In this document: in pieces, positions 12,709 through 23,509 of the stretch | Layout: each line of letters begins with the position of its first letter | Numbering within the stretch: the first letter of the stretch is position 1 | Assembly (NCBI GenBank): GCA_037903355.1 | Contig: JBAJFE010000026.1 | Coordinates: 5,518,001 to 5,582,000, forward strand | Direction of reading: 5' to 3' | Source of the DNA: Trichuris trichiura | Taxonomy: Eukaryota > Nematoda > Enoplea > Trichinellida > Trichuridae | DNA length: 64,000 nucleotides | The notes under the pieces: model-generated | Databases searched by the model: none | The model's input: only the letters and a program-made list of their open reading frames with translations | Told to the model about the DNA's origin: nothing | Position numbers and translations under genes: made by a program

Positions 12709-13611
12709 ATGGTGCGGACGTCCCAGGATAATCCGTACAGGAAAAAGGAGGAGACTGCCAAGCAGTATCATTTTCGGGAGACTTCAGCTGAATGTCCAAG
12801 TGATGAAACGAAAGAAGAGACAGTTGAAAGCATGGAGAAAGATGAAACTGTCGAACGGAACGTCGAAGCTGCTGCCATTGCTGAAATTGCATTAGCAGAG
12901 GCAATGGAAAGTCCTGATTCCAGAGAATGGTATGATGCGATTAAAACGGAAATCTTATCCCTTGTCGAAAATAATTCATGGTTTCTCGTGGAAAGACCGT
13001 TAGATCAGCAAATCGTTGAAAGCCGATTAGTTCTATACCACGTTACAACGTTACAATCTAGAGCCACGTTACGAACAGTTACCTCCCGACCAAACAGAAG
13101 GATACAGTACGGGCATGAAGAAATGTTACAGGCTCCACCCGGTGATACCAACGCGGTTGCACCCAAGCCGAACCTGTTGACGGATCTACTCAGTGTCCCA
13201 CTGCTATTCCCGGAAAGACCTGTTGCAGTGTCAGTAGATATCCAGAGAATGTTCTATCAAGTACGTGTTGCGAAGGAAGATCGTAATGTACTTCAGTTCC
13301 TATGGCGAAAGCCAGGTTCTCAGGAACCCCCACGGCATCATCAGATCTTCGTCCACATATTAGGAGCTGTCTGTTCCCCTACGGTATGCACGTATGCACT
13401 GAGGAAGACAGCGGAAAGCAATCGAGCCGAATTCCCGCTGATATCAGACAGGGCAACGAGCAGTTTCTATGTAGACAATTACTTGGATTCATTCGACACG
13501 GAAAATGAAGCGATTTCAGTCTGCCAGAGGTTAGTTCAATTGTTAGCAAGGGGCGGCTTCCCGCTCACCAAATGGCTCTTCTCTTCGAGAAGAGTGTTCG
13601 ACTCAGGATAG
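12709..13611 (+). pseudogene. Chimeric Copia-like/BEL reverse transcriptase fragment
   Basis: The longest open frame in the decayed element, 300 codons. Residues about 60-110 (EAMESPDSREWYDAIKTEI...LVENNSWFLVERP) match the N-terminal start of Copia/Ty1 reverse transcriptases, which typically read ALxxPDxxxWxxAMxxEIxSLxxNxTWxLV. From about residue 145 the frame is BEL/Pao reverse transcriptase: PVAVSVDIQRMFYQVRV, LQFLWRKPG, CSPTVCTYALRK and the catalytic-loop variant FYVDN. So one frame joins parts of two different LTR retrotransposon superfamilies. Downstream frames are broken, so this is a relic and not a working polymerase. The junction lies near 13040-13150. Confidence 0.6.
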
Positions 13612-15250
13612 CTCAGTCACGGAAGTCTAAACTTAGACCTCAACTCGTTATCCACCGAGAAAACCCTTGAAATATGGTGGAACAGTGAAAGAGATTCGTT
13701 TAAATTCCGAATGGAACAATTGTCAGAATATTATACGAAACGTCAGGTCCTCAGAGCAGTTTTAGGAATATATGATCCACTGGGTTTCTTTTCCCTGATG
13801 ATCCTATGAGCCGGATGTATACTGCACAGCATATGGCAGATGAACATTGACTGCGATGAACCGTTACCCGTTTTCATGCTTGAACAGTGGAAGCAGTGGT
13901 GTACAGAATTCAAAGCTGTTGACGATTTTGTTATTCCTTGCAGTCTGACAATACTCGATGCACTATCAATCGCACAGATCCACATATTTTCCGATGCTTT
14001 CTGAGCTCCATTACGGTTGTGTAGCGTATCTGCGAACTTTGTACGATGACATGGTGTACAAATGCGCTGCTTATGTTCAAAGTCCTACGTTGCTCCGCTG
14101 AAATATCTCACGATTCCAAGGATGGGGCTACAGGTTGCACTGATAGCCTTTCGTCTAGGAACTAAGACAAAGCATGAGCTTACGATCAAGCCAAAGACCC
14201 CGACATACTGGACCGACTCGACCACTGTTCTCCATTGGTTGGTTTCCGGTGGTAAAGCGTATCACACATTCGATAATCACATTGGTGAAATACTGGAAGA
14301 ATCTGACCCGAAACAGCGGACATACGTGCTCTCTGATCAAAATCCTGCAGACATCTGCGGCAGGAGAATATAGACGCGTGTGAAGGACGCCCATCGGCGA
14401 TGGTTAAAAGGTTCTGAGTTCCTCCGTAGGGAACGGAACGAGTGGACTCTGCGGTGCGACGATAAATCGACAAAAGGCGCTGAAGCTGAAGAACTTTTCC
14501 TGAAACAGGTCGGCCGCATTAATTGCACAGAAGATCCAATCGACAGTCTGATTTCAAGGATATCAGATTTTCGAACCTTAAGGCGTATATTTGCATATGC
14601 AAATCGCCTCATTAAGAACTGTCGTAGCAGGTCACACGAAGTGACTTCGGCCCGCTTAACGCTGGCAAAAATCGAAGTTGCCAACATCATCTGCATAAAA
14701 ACCGTCAAGAAGGAGGTCTTCCAAGAGGAAATAGATTGTCTACGTCAGGGCCAACCTATCGCGAAGAGGTCGACTATTCTTACGCTTACGCCTTTCGTAG
14801 ATTCAGTTGGAGTCTTGAGGGCTCAAGGGCGTTTGGAGCGTGCCGACTTTACCTTTCGAAGTTAATCACCCCGCAATTCTGCCGGACAAACACAACCTTT
14901 CGAAGATGCTCATAAGGGAAACTCACCTACTGTTACATCATGCTTCAGTCGAGTTGACATGGTGCGACGTAAGACAACGTTACTGGATCATCAAGGGGAG
15001 ACAAGCCGTCAGACGAGTTGTTAACGAATGCTTCTATTGCAAGCGTTTACGAGCGAAACCGATGGCACCGCTGATGGCTCCTCTAGCTATGGTACTAACA
15101 TCCGTAAGCCCAGCGCGCAAGTTGTTACGCTGGGAGTTTTCGTACAAGGTCGTTGAAGAGTTAGCGAAAGGTGAAGAAGGAGAAGAAAAGCAACAATATA
15201 AAAGCGCCTTTATGATTCAGGCACTTCAGTCGCTCGTTTATTCCCTTTAA

Positions 15251-15796
15251 AAACATCCTATGTTTCGCATCCTAAATGTGATTCAAATGCATTCGTTCTT
15301 CGGCAGCTGCAGTTGCAAAACCGCCACGCAACAACCGCGTATCCAGGTTCTTTATTTCCAGGATTATGACCGTAACCCCTGATCGTTTGGGACGTTGAGA
15401 TTCAAGATATTGATATACAGCATTTTCTGTTGCACCGCCATAGCATACCTGACACTAGACAAGAAGTGCTTGGTTGATAGTTCAACCACAGTTAACTCCT
15501 TCAGCGTTTTGAAAACAGACTACCATGCGTGATGCAACTGTAAGAAATCGTTGCGAATAGCGTCCCCTTCTTGCTAGAACCATTCAGATTCCAATGATTG
15601 TAAGATGGTAAGCACGAACGCTCAACACCAGGGTAGTAAGCGGTTTATTACTCATAACGTTATCTTGAACGTGAAATAAGACTGCTCGAAGCTTTCGGTA
15701 CTTCCTAGTACCGGTATCAGGGACTGAATGTGACAGCATTAAACGTGGAATTACATAACTCTTTGTAAAGGAATCATAACCTTCCATGATGTAAAC
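15251..15796. other. No supported gene
   Basis: Between the truncated retroelement and the hAT MITE. Only a 67-codon minus-strand ORF with no recognisable feature. Confidence 0.3.
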
Positions 15797-16238
15797 CAGG
15801 GGTAGGGAACGTCCCGCCCGGGAAGCATTCCCTCCTACCCGTTAAAGCAAGGGCATATGGCTGCGAAATTCAGTGAAATGTGACTGTGGGTGCTAATTTT
15901 TTGAAAATGGGATAAACTTATTGTAAGTCCTAGTAATAACATAAATCTTGCCTAACAGAGAGGAAGCGCCAGGCTAGCTAAGAAGACTGCCTTGCTCTCA
16001 GCTCTCTGTCAACAAACCGATGTTGTTAGTCTTCGGAGGCAAGCAGTAGGCGGCACTAGTGCCTGAGTCGATAGCGTGAACCATTGGCCGCTTACCGACG
16101 AGAAGCATTATTCTTATCTCGCTTTACCGCTTTGTTCGAGGGGTGACTTAAACGAGCATACATGAAAACAAAGCAGGCTATGTTTTTCGGTTGAATACTC
16201 TGTACGGCCCGCGGCAGCTAAAAGGTTCCCCACTCCTG
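15797..16238 (+). mobile_element. hAT-type MITE, copy A (442 bp)
   Basis: Ends carry imperfect terminal inverted repeats: CAGGGGTAGGGAACGT at the left and, read inward from the right, CAGGAGTGGGGAACCTTTT. It is flanked by an 8-bp target duplication with one mismatch (ATGTAAAC at 15789-15796, ACGTAAAC at 16239-16246). CAGGGGT-like ends with 8-bp duplications are typical of hAT elements. No transposase ORF is present, so it is non-autonomous. A second copy in reverse orientation lies at 48423-49260. Confidence 0.8.
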
Positions 16239-16795
16239 ACGTAAACTTTTTTTGCGGTGAAACCTGTAATAAAGTTTACATTACGAAAATGGTTACAAGC
16301 AAACATGTTCTTTGTGCACCAAAGTTGGGTCCAGTTGTTAGAAAAACGCTGTTGCGACTTTTTACGCCAGTGAAAAGTTGTGAGGTAATCTTTTTAAGTA
16401 GCAAATCAAACGTTGTTTTGTTGCTGCCAACATTTGTTTTTCGGGTGAATTAAGTGGTTGAGTACGCAACTTTACAGCAAGCTGTGTATTTTAAAGAAAT
16501 CTTAAAATGCTGGAATAAAATATTTTTTCATTGAAAGACATGAATTAGCAGCGTCGATCAATTCAGTTGCACAACAGTGAATGCCTCTGTTACTAATGAG
16601 GAGAATTGTTCAACTCAGTGTGAGTTCACAAGAACCTACTCATCACCCGCGAAATCTCCTAGAGAATACGGTACTTTTGCATTGTTTTTGTTTGTGTAGA
16701 TTAGTAGTCGTTGATTTTCTGGTTGTGCTGTTTGTTTTATCGTTAGCTGTTGATCTAGTTGAATGTTCCGATTGCATCCTGATAGGGTTTCTGAA

Positions 16796-18760
16796 ATGAG
16801 CCGAAAAGGAAACGTGTCACGATCGACAACCATGAAAGAGAAAGACGCCCCGTCGATAAGCAAATTCAGTCATGGTAAACGTGTTTCAAACAGCGCTAGA
16901 AAGTTGGGACACTTTGCCGGGATTTTACCTCTGGAACACGCACGACGAAATAAAATGAACAGTAAGCTTCTTCGTCTATATCGTTTATGAATTCTTATTC
17001 ATATAAACAACGAAATCGCTAAGCCGGAAATTCTACGACTTTTCGTTTTAAGAACATCCAGTGAACCTTGTACCCCTTCGAACCTGTGACAGCAATAAGC
17101 CACCGTTGTTACCGGCGCGTCGTCTGTTTCCTCTTTCTGGATCAGAAGCACTAGGCAATAGATGCTCGTCGTTGCAGTATTTCAGCAAGGTCGTTGCCAG
17201 CGAAGAACCAGAGCTGCAGACGAATATTGTTTACAGAACTGTAATCAGTGAACTTTTGAGTGATTATAAAAAGGATGCAGGACGCGTGGATGAAAAAATG
17301 TTCCCGCTCACCGAATGCGAAGATGAAATAAGTACCCGCAGGTCGTGTTTCGGTATTTTTACGTGTATCTGTTGACGTTTAGACGTGAAAATGCCTTTTG
17401 AACCTGGAATGCTGCGTGCTAAGGCGAAGAAGATACGAACGGAGCGGTCGATTCCACACTATGCTGAAAAAATTTTTGATGCACCAAACATTAGAGAAGA
17501 CTTCTGTAACCTTGTAAAAATCTTGCGCGTAATGTTTACTTCTATAGTCGTTTACAGATTTGAACGTTGTTGACTGGAGTTACAAGGATGTTTTGGCAGT
17601 TGGTCTTGACCAAGATTTATTTGTTTGTACTTTGCGACAAGGTGACATTACTGGAGAAGTCCAAAGACTGGCTGAGTATGACGAGACAAACTTTATATCA
17701 GCGGTTAGGTTTTGTGCTAGAGAGGACATTCTTGCCATCGCATTGAACTCTGAAGACCTCGAGGCAGGTGGATGCTTTCTCGGGTGAAATGTTAATCCTA
17801 GTATTTTAGCTCTGGAATGTGGGTGAAAAAAAGCGTTTGCAGACGCTCTCGTCAAGTGGATATCGTGTTGGTGCTCTCTCTTGGAATGGCAACATTCTGA
17901 CGGCTGGTGACAAGGGCGGACAGATATGTCATCATGATATGCGCATGAAAGCAAGTATCGTTGCTAAATACGTAGCCCATAAAGATGTGAGTTACCCAGG
18001 TTCTTTATCCTTTCAAACTGTATCGTTGATTTCCAGGATATTTGCGGACTGGAGTGGTCCCCCAGTGGGCGCTACCTGGCGAGCGGCGGTAACGACAATC
18101 GAGTTCAAATTCACTCACACATGGCAATGAAAGCAACGCCTGTTTTAACTCTTACTGAACATCAAGCAGCTGTGAAGGTATGCGCATAATTTATGGTACG
18201 TGTTTTTAAGTTGTTATTTTCAGGCGATTGCCTGGAGTCCTTTGGAGAGTAACATTCTAGCCACTGGTGGCGGTTCTGACGATCGTAAAATAAAACTTTG
18301 GAACATCGCTAAAGGGATTTGTCTCAGAACCAAGGATACTGGAGCTCAGGTAATTGAATTCCTGTCCGATAAACAAGATAAGAATGCCATTACATTTTAG
18401 GTATCTGGACTTCTTTGGTCCAAATACTATAACGAACTGGCTAGTTGCAATGGTTTGCCGTCTAACCGCGTTGTACTTTGGACTTATCCGTATCTTAATA
18501 TTTTGAAGAGACTGAAAGGTATGGCGAACGATTCAAGTTTTGCGCTTCTATAGCACTAAGTTTTAGAGCACAACAATAGAATACTCAGTATGGTTATGTC
18601 CCCATGCGGAGAATATGTGTTGACAGCGGCAGCCGACGAATCCATACGCGTTTGGCATGTCTTTGACAAGTCGGGAAAATATCATGTGAACTGTCGTGCT
18701 TCTACAGGCTCTGAGGAAGAAAGTTTATCAGATTTGATCAACCTTATCGAGCTCAAGTAA
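16796..18760 (+). CDS. CDC20/CDH1 (fizzy) family activator of the APC/C
   Basis: WD40 co-activator that brings substrates to the anaphase-promoting complex. Nine exons: 16796-16961, 17053-17331, 17383-17505, 17558-17763, 17810-17986, 18037-18177, 18224-18349, 18401-18518, 18567-18760; total 1530 nt, 509 aa, divisible by three. After the first, introns are 46-52 bp. The conserved entry into the propeller is exact (IFDAPNIREDFYLNVVDWS), followed by VGALSWN, HKDDICGLEWSPSGRYLASGGNDN, HQAAVKAIAWSP, NILATGGGSDDRKIKLWN and MSPCGEYVLTAAADESIRVW. CHHDMR and LATGGG resemble CDC20; the VYRTVISELL block before the propeller resembles CDH1. No clear C-box (DR[YF]IP) is visible, and the tail ends in LIELK instead of the usual Ile-Arg. 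The start is the Met after an upstream in-frame Met at 16763; exon 2 could begin at 17053 or 17062. Confidence 0.9.
17764..17809 (+). other. GC-AG intron in the CDC20-family gene
   Basis: Exon 4 reads ...NSEDLE and exon 5 reads LWNVGEKKR, which align without gap to the family's WD repeat. Keeping this frame requires the intron to start with GCAGGT after GAG and end with TTTTAG. The nearby GT dinucleotides (17768, 17784) give the wrong phase or run into stops. The resulting 46-bp length fits the neighbouring introns. Confidence 0.75.
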
Positions 18761-18828
18761 CCCACCGTAATTGTCACGTTCTGTAGGTTATCACGTGAAT
18801 ATTGTTTTACCGCGATGCTGTTCCAACT

Positions 18829-18834
18829 AATAAA
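18829..18834 (+). terminator. Poly(A) signal of the CDC20-family gene
   Basis: AATAAA 69 bp after the stop codon of the last exon. Confidence 0.6.
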
Positions 18835-18899
18835 GTTTACTGTTAAATGAGTCCCGAAAACGTATCCTTTCGATACCTTATTCATTAATATAAATGGGT

Positions 18900-21200
18900 T
18901 TTGTTATTTTTTGAGCCCTTGACAGCAGTGAGAAAAACAACAGCTATAACGACAGCAATAATAAAAATAATAATAATAAAAGTTTGCCTATGTAGATGAA
19001 TGGTAGATATTGAGAAAATTAAGCAAATTTCGTGATTTTACATATCCCGTTTTTAGCGGGTACGTGAGTACGTATCTGTTTACAGGTAATAAAAGTGGTA
19101 CCCTTAATTTCATGTCTAATTAATGCCAAGGTGTCTTTAGACACTCGGTAGTAGTCGGTTCTGCAATGGGAAGCGCGAAACACCGAAAGTCTTCTCAGAA
19201 ATATATTTATTAGTCAATATAAGCACTATTCGCATTTACGCTGCCTGGCCAATGACCTGGAAGCGAATGTATCCTTTTTTGGAAACCGGTAGGTTTACGA
19301 ATGCTAATAAAGTTGCAAACTGCGTTTTGGACCTAAATCACATTTAACAATGCCTTATGATACAGGAAAGAGCAGTTGGTAGGGATAAGCCCGGTAAATA
19401 AGTGGATGGTAAAGTAGGCAGTTCGTCTTCGGTGATTTGTGCTTTGTTCGATCTGACGTTGTCGTGAAGCAGAACTGTTTCCTTTCGGTTGGTCACTTGC
19501 GGTCAAACTGACCACACTTTTTGATTCATCAGTTTCATTTCACGGCAGTTGGGCTCTGCATTGACGGTCTCGCCACGTTGCAATAAGCTGTAATGGATCG
19601 CAGCTATGCGGCACTATCTAATCGTCTGGAAAACCATTTTCGCATGCTGTTTTTGCTTTGGAAATTATGCCGAAGGGGTATCCTTGTCAATTCATACAAA
19701 ATGTCTGGTCTTGTAATAATAGAGGACCCTATTTTCGCCGCAGGTTATAAGCCAATTAAAAATGTACGCTTCTGAAGCGAGGGATGTTGCTTTAGCGGAA
19801 TGGGTACTCGTTTTTTGTTTATCGGTTAACTGGTGGGGAAAACATTCTGCGGTTTCTTTATCTTGCTGATTTGGACTAGCGGACAGACTATACCACAGTA
19901 TACCTCTAGGTTTACTGCCAAAACCTAAACGATTGCCTCTGGTTGAGTCTCAGCGATTCGTCGTTGTTCAGCAACGGACCCTGGCTAGTACGAGGCTTAT
20001 TTTGGAGATTAGTTATTGCTGAGACAAATCTTTTACACCACCGTTCTACTCTTTGCTAACTGATGTACCGTGGTTCCAAAGCAGTATGGATGTTTCAAGT
20101 GGCTTCGGCGGTACTCTAACTTTAATTTGAACTCGTGAAAAATAATGACCTAAAGATCGTGCTTATCGATCTCCAGTTCAAAGTCTGATAAGTAACCAAA
20201 GAAGGAATATTTTAGCTGATCGTCGCATGAGTGGTTAGCGCTTGGTCGTGTTCATACCCATCTACATACCCTAAGGAAAGCTAAGCGCACCGAGTCTGTT
20301 GGTCTCTTAATCATGGACCGGTACAGTCCATACGTGCGCATGCTGTTAACTTTTTTTTACGTATTATTGTCCATCGATAATTTCCATAACGCTGCATTTG
20401 TCTACTTTTGTGAGCATTACTTATTTCTTGGCTTAAAATTATCTCAAGGAGGGAATTTCTAATTTGCCAGATTCTTCACTGGTCCGTGCATGTAGCTACT
20501 CGGTAGGCTTGCTGTTGCTTAATGTAGTAATAACATTTTGAAATTTTGAAATAAAACAGTAAGCGCCTATCCATTTTGATCGTTTGAGTGAGCTTTCATC
20601 TCCGATTTCAGACATTGCATTGCTAGCAAGTGAGACATTGACTGAATTGATTACAACGGGAACCGCGCTCATTACGTGAAAGCATGACGATTTAAAGTTA
20701 GTTGATCCTCTTGACACCTTTTGGTAGCTATGCGGTAGAAAACCGGTATTATTATTCAGACTTTTTGTGCTCTCAGTAAATTAGTTGAACTTTTCAACCA
20801 ATGTTTTTTGTACGATGGTGCATTAAGAAAATTGTTTCGATACAGCTGAGTTAAAGGGAACAAAGTGTGTTAAATAAACATATCATGTCCTTGTTTTACT
20901 GTTATAACTACCCATCTATTTGGTTAACCGATCTGTGCTGTTTACTTGCAGATATAGGCTACCAACAAGAAAAACTCGCTTGAGAAGTTAAAATAATGTC
21001 GATGTACTTGGTGCTGATAAAACAATGCTCCATTGTATGCTTTAAGCATTGATCAGTAAGCTAAGTTCCAGTTCCCCTAAGTTTCGGTATGAAAGCTAAA
21101 ACAGGCCAGACAAGCTTTGAAACAAACTACTTAATGCCCAATACAGCCTTCTGGGTATAATGCTGCTCTCCGATTGTAATAATGCTGCTTTAGTGATTTG
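18900..21200. other. No supported exon
   Basis: AT-rich sequence with an (AAT)n-like run near 18956-18980 and scattered short ORFs (for example 19593-19775) without recognisable motifs. It probably lies between the CDC20-family gene and the NOL4-like gene, or contains unrecognised NOL4 5' exons. Confidence 0.3.
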
Positions 21201-21229
21201 CAGGTGTTAAAGCTACTTAGCTGTTGCTA

Positions 21230-21366
21230 GACAACAACAAAAACGCTATACGGATGAAGGCTACTTGATGGGTGATAGCTGTATTATTGACAATACAGAA
21301 GAAACCAAAAAGGAAGATGAAATGAAGGCTACGGAAGAACAGGTCGGTCGGTTGCAAACTTCTGTG
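21230..21366 (+). CDS. Possible acidic exon of the NOL4-like gene
   Basis: After an AG near 21235 a frame runs through QQQKRYTDEGYLMGD and a Glu/Lys-rich stretch (EETKKEDEMKATEEQ) to a good donor (CT then GTGAGT). The composition is protein-like and it is on the same strand upstream of the NOL4-like exons. No phase link to the next exon could be established, and the residues do not match NOL4 by themselves. A further frame at 22216-22421 (containing APAAVSIKRKPVASSLKNC) may also be coding. Confidence 0.25.
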
Positions 21367-21729
21367 AGTTTGGTCACTTGTCCAATTATAAGGAAATTTT
21401 CCTGCTTAGAAAGCTGCGCTTTTTAATTGCACTGCGTCAATGAGATGCTGTTTTACAGTTTGTACAGCTACTGTTTGGCCGCTTAAACTTAAGTTGAGGT
21501 AGTACTGCTGTTACGTTTATGTGTCGCATAATCGAGTATTTATGCGACAGACTTTGTATCTTCATTCTTTCAGGCAGCTCTGTGCCGCTGAAGCTTGATT
21601 CTCTGTAATTTAGAAGCATAACTTCACGAACGGTTGAGTAAAATGTCTCCAGTAAGGATTGGACCCAGCTGTTACAACTTCACAGCACAGATGAAAGGTG
21701 CGGTTAACCATTCCAGTTGGATCTCCAGT

Positions 21730-22021
21730 CTTAACGCTTTTAGCATAGTTCGAATTGCAGTTCAGGTATTTGTCTTTGTTCGTTGGTTTTCGTTACGCTC
21801 TCTTCATGAGCCGGCTTTCGTTCGTCGTTAAGAGAACATGGAGAAAAAACAAGCGTTTTTGCCTGTTTTTTCTCCATGTTCTTTTAACGTTTGCTTGCTT
21901 TACCAGTTTCTTCTCTGTGACGTTCTCTTAATGAGGAGCGGAACCAGGCTCATGACAAGAGAATATCGAAAACTAACAAAGGTACTTGAACTGCAATTCG
22001 AATCATTCTCAAAACGTTAAG
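21730..22021. repeat. Foldback (long inverted repeat) element, 292 bp
   Basis: The two halves are imperfect inverted copies. The outer ends read CTTAACGCTTTT and AAAACGTTAAG. Inside, GTTCGAATTGCAGTTCAGGTA is mirrored by TACTTGAACTGCAATTCGAA, and the centre holds a hairpin with about 25-bp arms (AGAACATGGAGAAAAAACA / TGTTTTTTCTCCATGTTCT). No ORF of its own. No clear target duplication was seen. Confidence 0.8.
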
Positions 22022-22446
22022 ATTATACTTCTTATTAGAGCAGTTGATCGCTCTTCCCACCTCCGTGGCCACCAGTTCCTCAATGCTAAACTGAGGTATA
22101 TAAAAGTAACACTGGTGAGTACCTGCATAGGATAAATGCTTCAACAATTGCAAACAGTAACCATGAAGTAACGACCCTGATCACCGCTAGGACGACAACA
22201 CCACATTGCATAAGCCTAAATGGAACCGTGAAGCTACTGTCGACAACCACGGGTTTCAACATCTCCAGCTTAGGCAGTGTTGGAGCTATACTGAGGTCTC
22301 ACATACCCAGTTACCACATAATCAAAAGCCGTGTCCAGTTTACAGATTACAGTGCACCTGCAGCTGTTTCTATAAAGAGAAAACCGGTAGCTTCGTCTCT
22401 AAAAAATTGCTTGACTATGTAGAGCAAAGAAGATAACAAGCAGCCA

Positions 22447-23460
22447 GAAAAAAGAAGAACTGCGAAAAGTTTGATACCTGAGATAAGCTACAGACGGCAG
22501 ATTCAAACAAGACGTTGATCGAAACGCTGAGAAAATGTGCCTTCGTTGAATGCATTGTCCTTTGCGTCAAGGCAGAGTGCGATCTGACAATGTTAACAGT
22601 TTTTTATAACCTTGAAACCTGATTGAAAAAGTTAGGGAAGCTTTTTACATTCAACACAACCCATCTTTTATCAGACATATGGGCTTCTCAGTTAGGAGGA
22701 CATGGCTAACCGCCTGCCAATTCTCGGAATGTTCCCACACTGCGGATGGATTCCACCGCATACACATCAGCGATAAGCATCCGTCAGGCAGTGCATCCAG
22801 AGAACTGGGTCCGCTTAATCTGTAATCGAAGTACTTCTCAACTCACCAGCCCTCCTCTGCGCTGTCGCTTTTTCTCACCGAAAGTTGTCTTCCATGCATT
22901 GAAGAGGGAGCAGGATTGGTCCCAAAAGTTACATAACCCTTCCTGCAAATAAGAAGTTTCTCCGCACATTGCTCTTCTACGTAGGATAGGACATTCCCGT
23001 AGAAAGCTATTCCGCATGAAACCATCAGCCTGTTGCGGAAAAACTTTACATCTTCAAAGACATCACTTGCGACGGCATTTTGTGCTCCGGTACTTTGAAA
23101 GTTTTCCTACGCAACGTTATCATATTGTAAAGATGAACAATTACAAGCAGATCCGTATAAATATTGTTTACTGATTAACCTCCATCCATTTCTTGGTAGC
23201 GAGTTTGCTTTTGAATTACAGTTGCTATTTACTGACGATGACACTGAGTTGTTTCACATGAATGAAGTTGCTGATTTTGCATTGAAAAACTACTGTTCCT
23301 TTGACGTGGTTTGTTATAAAATTATGCAATGCTTTAATAGACTAAGTTTAAGCAAATATTTCTAACTTAGACTGGAAATTTTTTAACGTAGTAAATTGGA
23401 GCTGGATTTTCACTATTATTAATCAAAGCAGCATTATGCCTGCTTAGCTTTCCCTGATAC
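22447..23460. other. No confidently assigned exon
   Basis: A frame after an acceptor at about 23219 (TTGAATTACAG) encodes FTDDDTELFHMNEVADFALKN and stays open to about 23364. It looks protein-like but matches nothing I know and cannot be phased to the 23.5-kb exon. ORFs at 22746-22952 and 22843-23025 (minus) overlap each other and are not convincing. Confidence 0.25.
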
Positions 23461-23509
23461 ATTCAAGGCCATGTACTGTTTTTTTGCATAACTTGCTGCT
23501 TACTTATGA

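Larger units (their letters stand above)
11403..15250 (+). mobile_element. Decayed BEL/Pao LTR retrotransposon with an embedded Copia-like piece
   Basis: Order: putative LTR and primer-binding block; gag remnant near 12290-12530 (when frameshifts are allowed, a Trp-Glu-Thr-Phe-Ile...Leu-Val pattern and LNDLRRLFGDRN, as in the DUF1759 gag region); then an open stretch 12709-13611; then an RNase H-like part around 13990-14375 (WTDSTTVLHWL); then an integrase zinc-finger part (LLLHHASVELTWCDVRQRYW...CFYCKRL, 14920-15060). The reverse transcriptase of BEL/Pao is clear (SVDIQRMFYQV, GAVCSPTVCTYALRKTA, FYVDNYLDSF). The frame is broken by stops and shifts and the element ends inside the integrase near 15080-15250, with no 3' LTR found. 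It is an inactive copy, much older than the one at 24 kb. Confidence 0.85.

Noticed and set aside
17353..17382. A 30-bp intron in the CDC20-family gene
   Set aside because: A donor at 17332 (A then GTACCC) gives a 51-bp intron in the right phase, matching all neighbouring introns, so no miniature intron is needed.
17784..17809. A 26-bp GT-AG intron in the same gene
   Set aside because: It does not keep the reading frame. The GC-AG intron 17764-17809 does.
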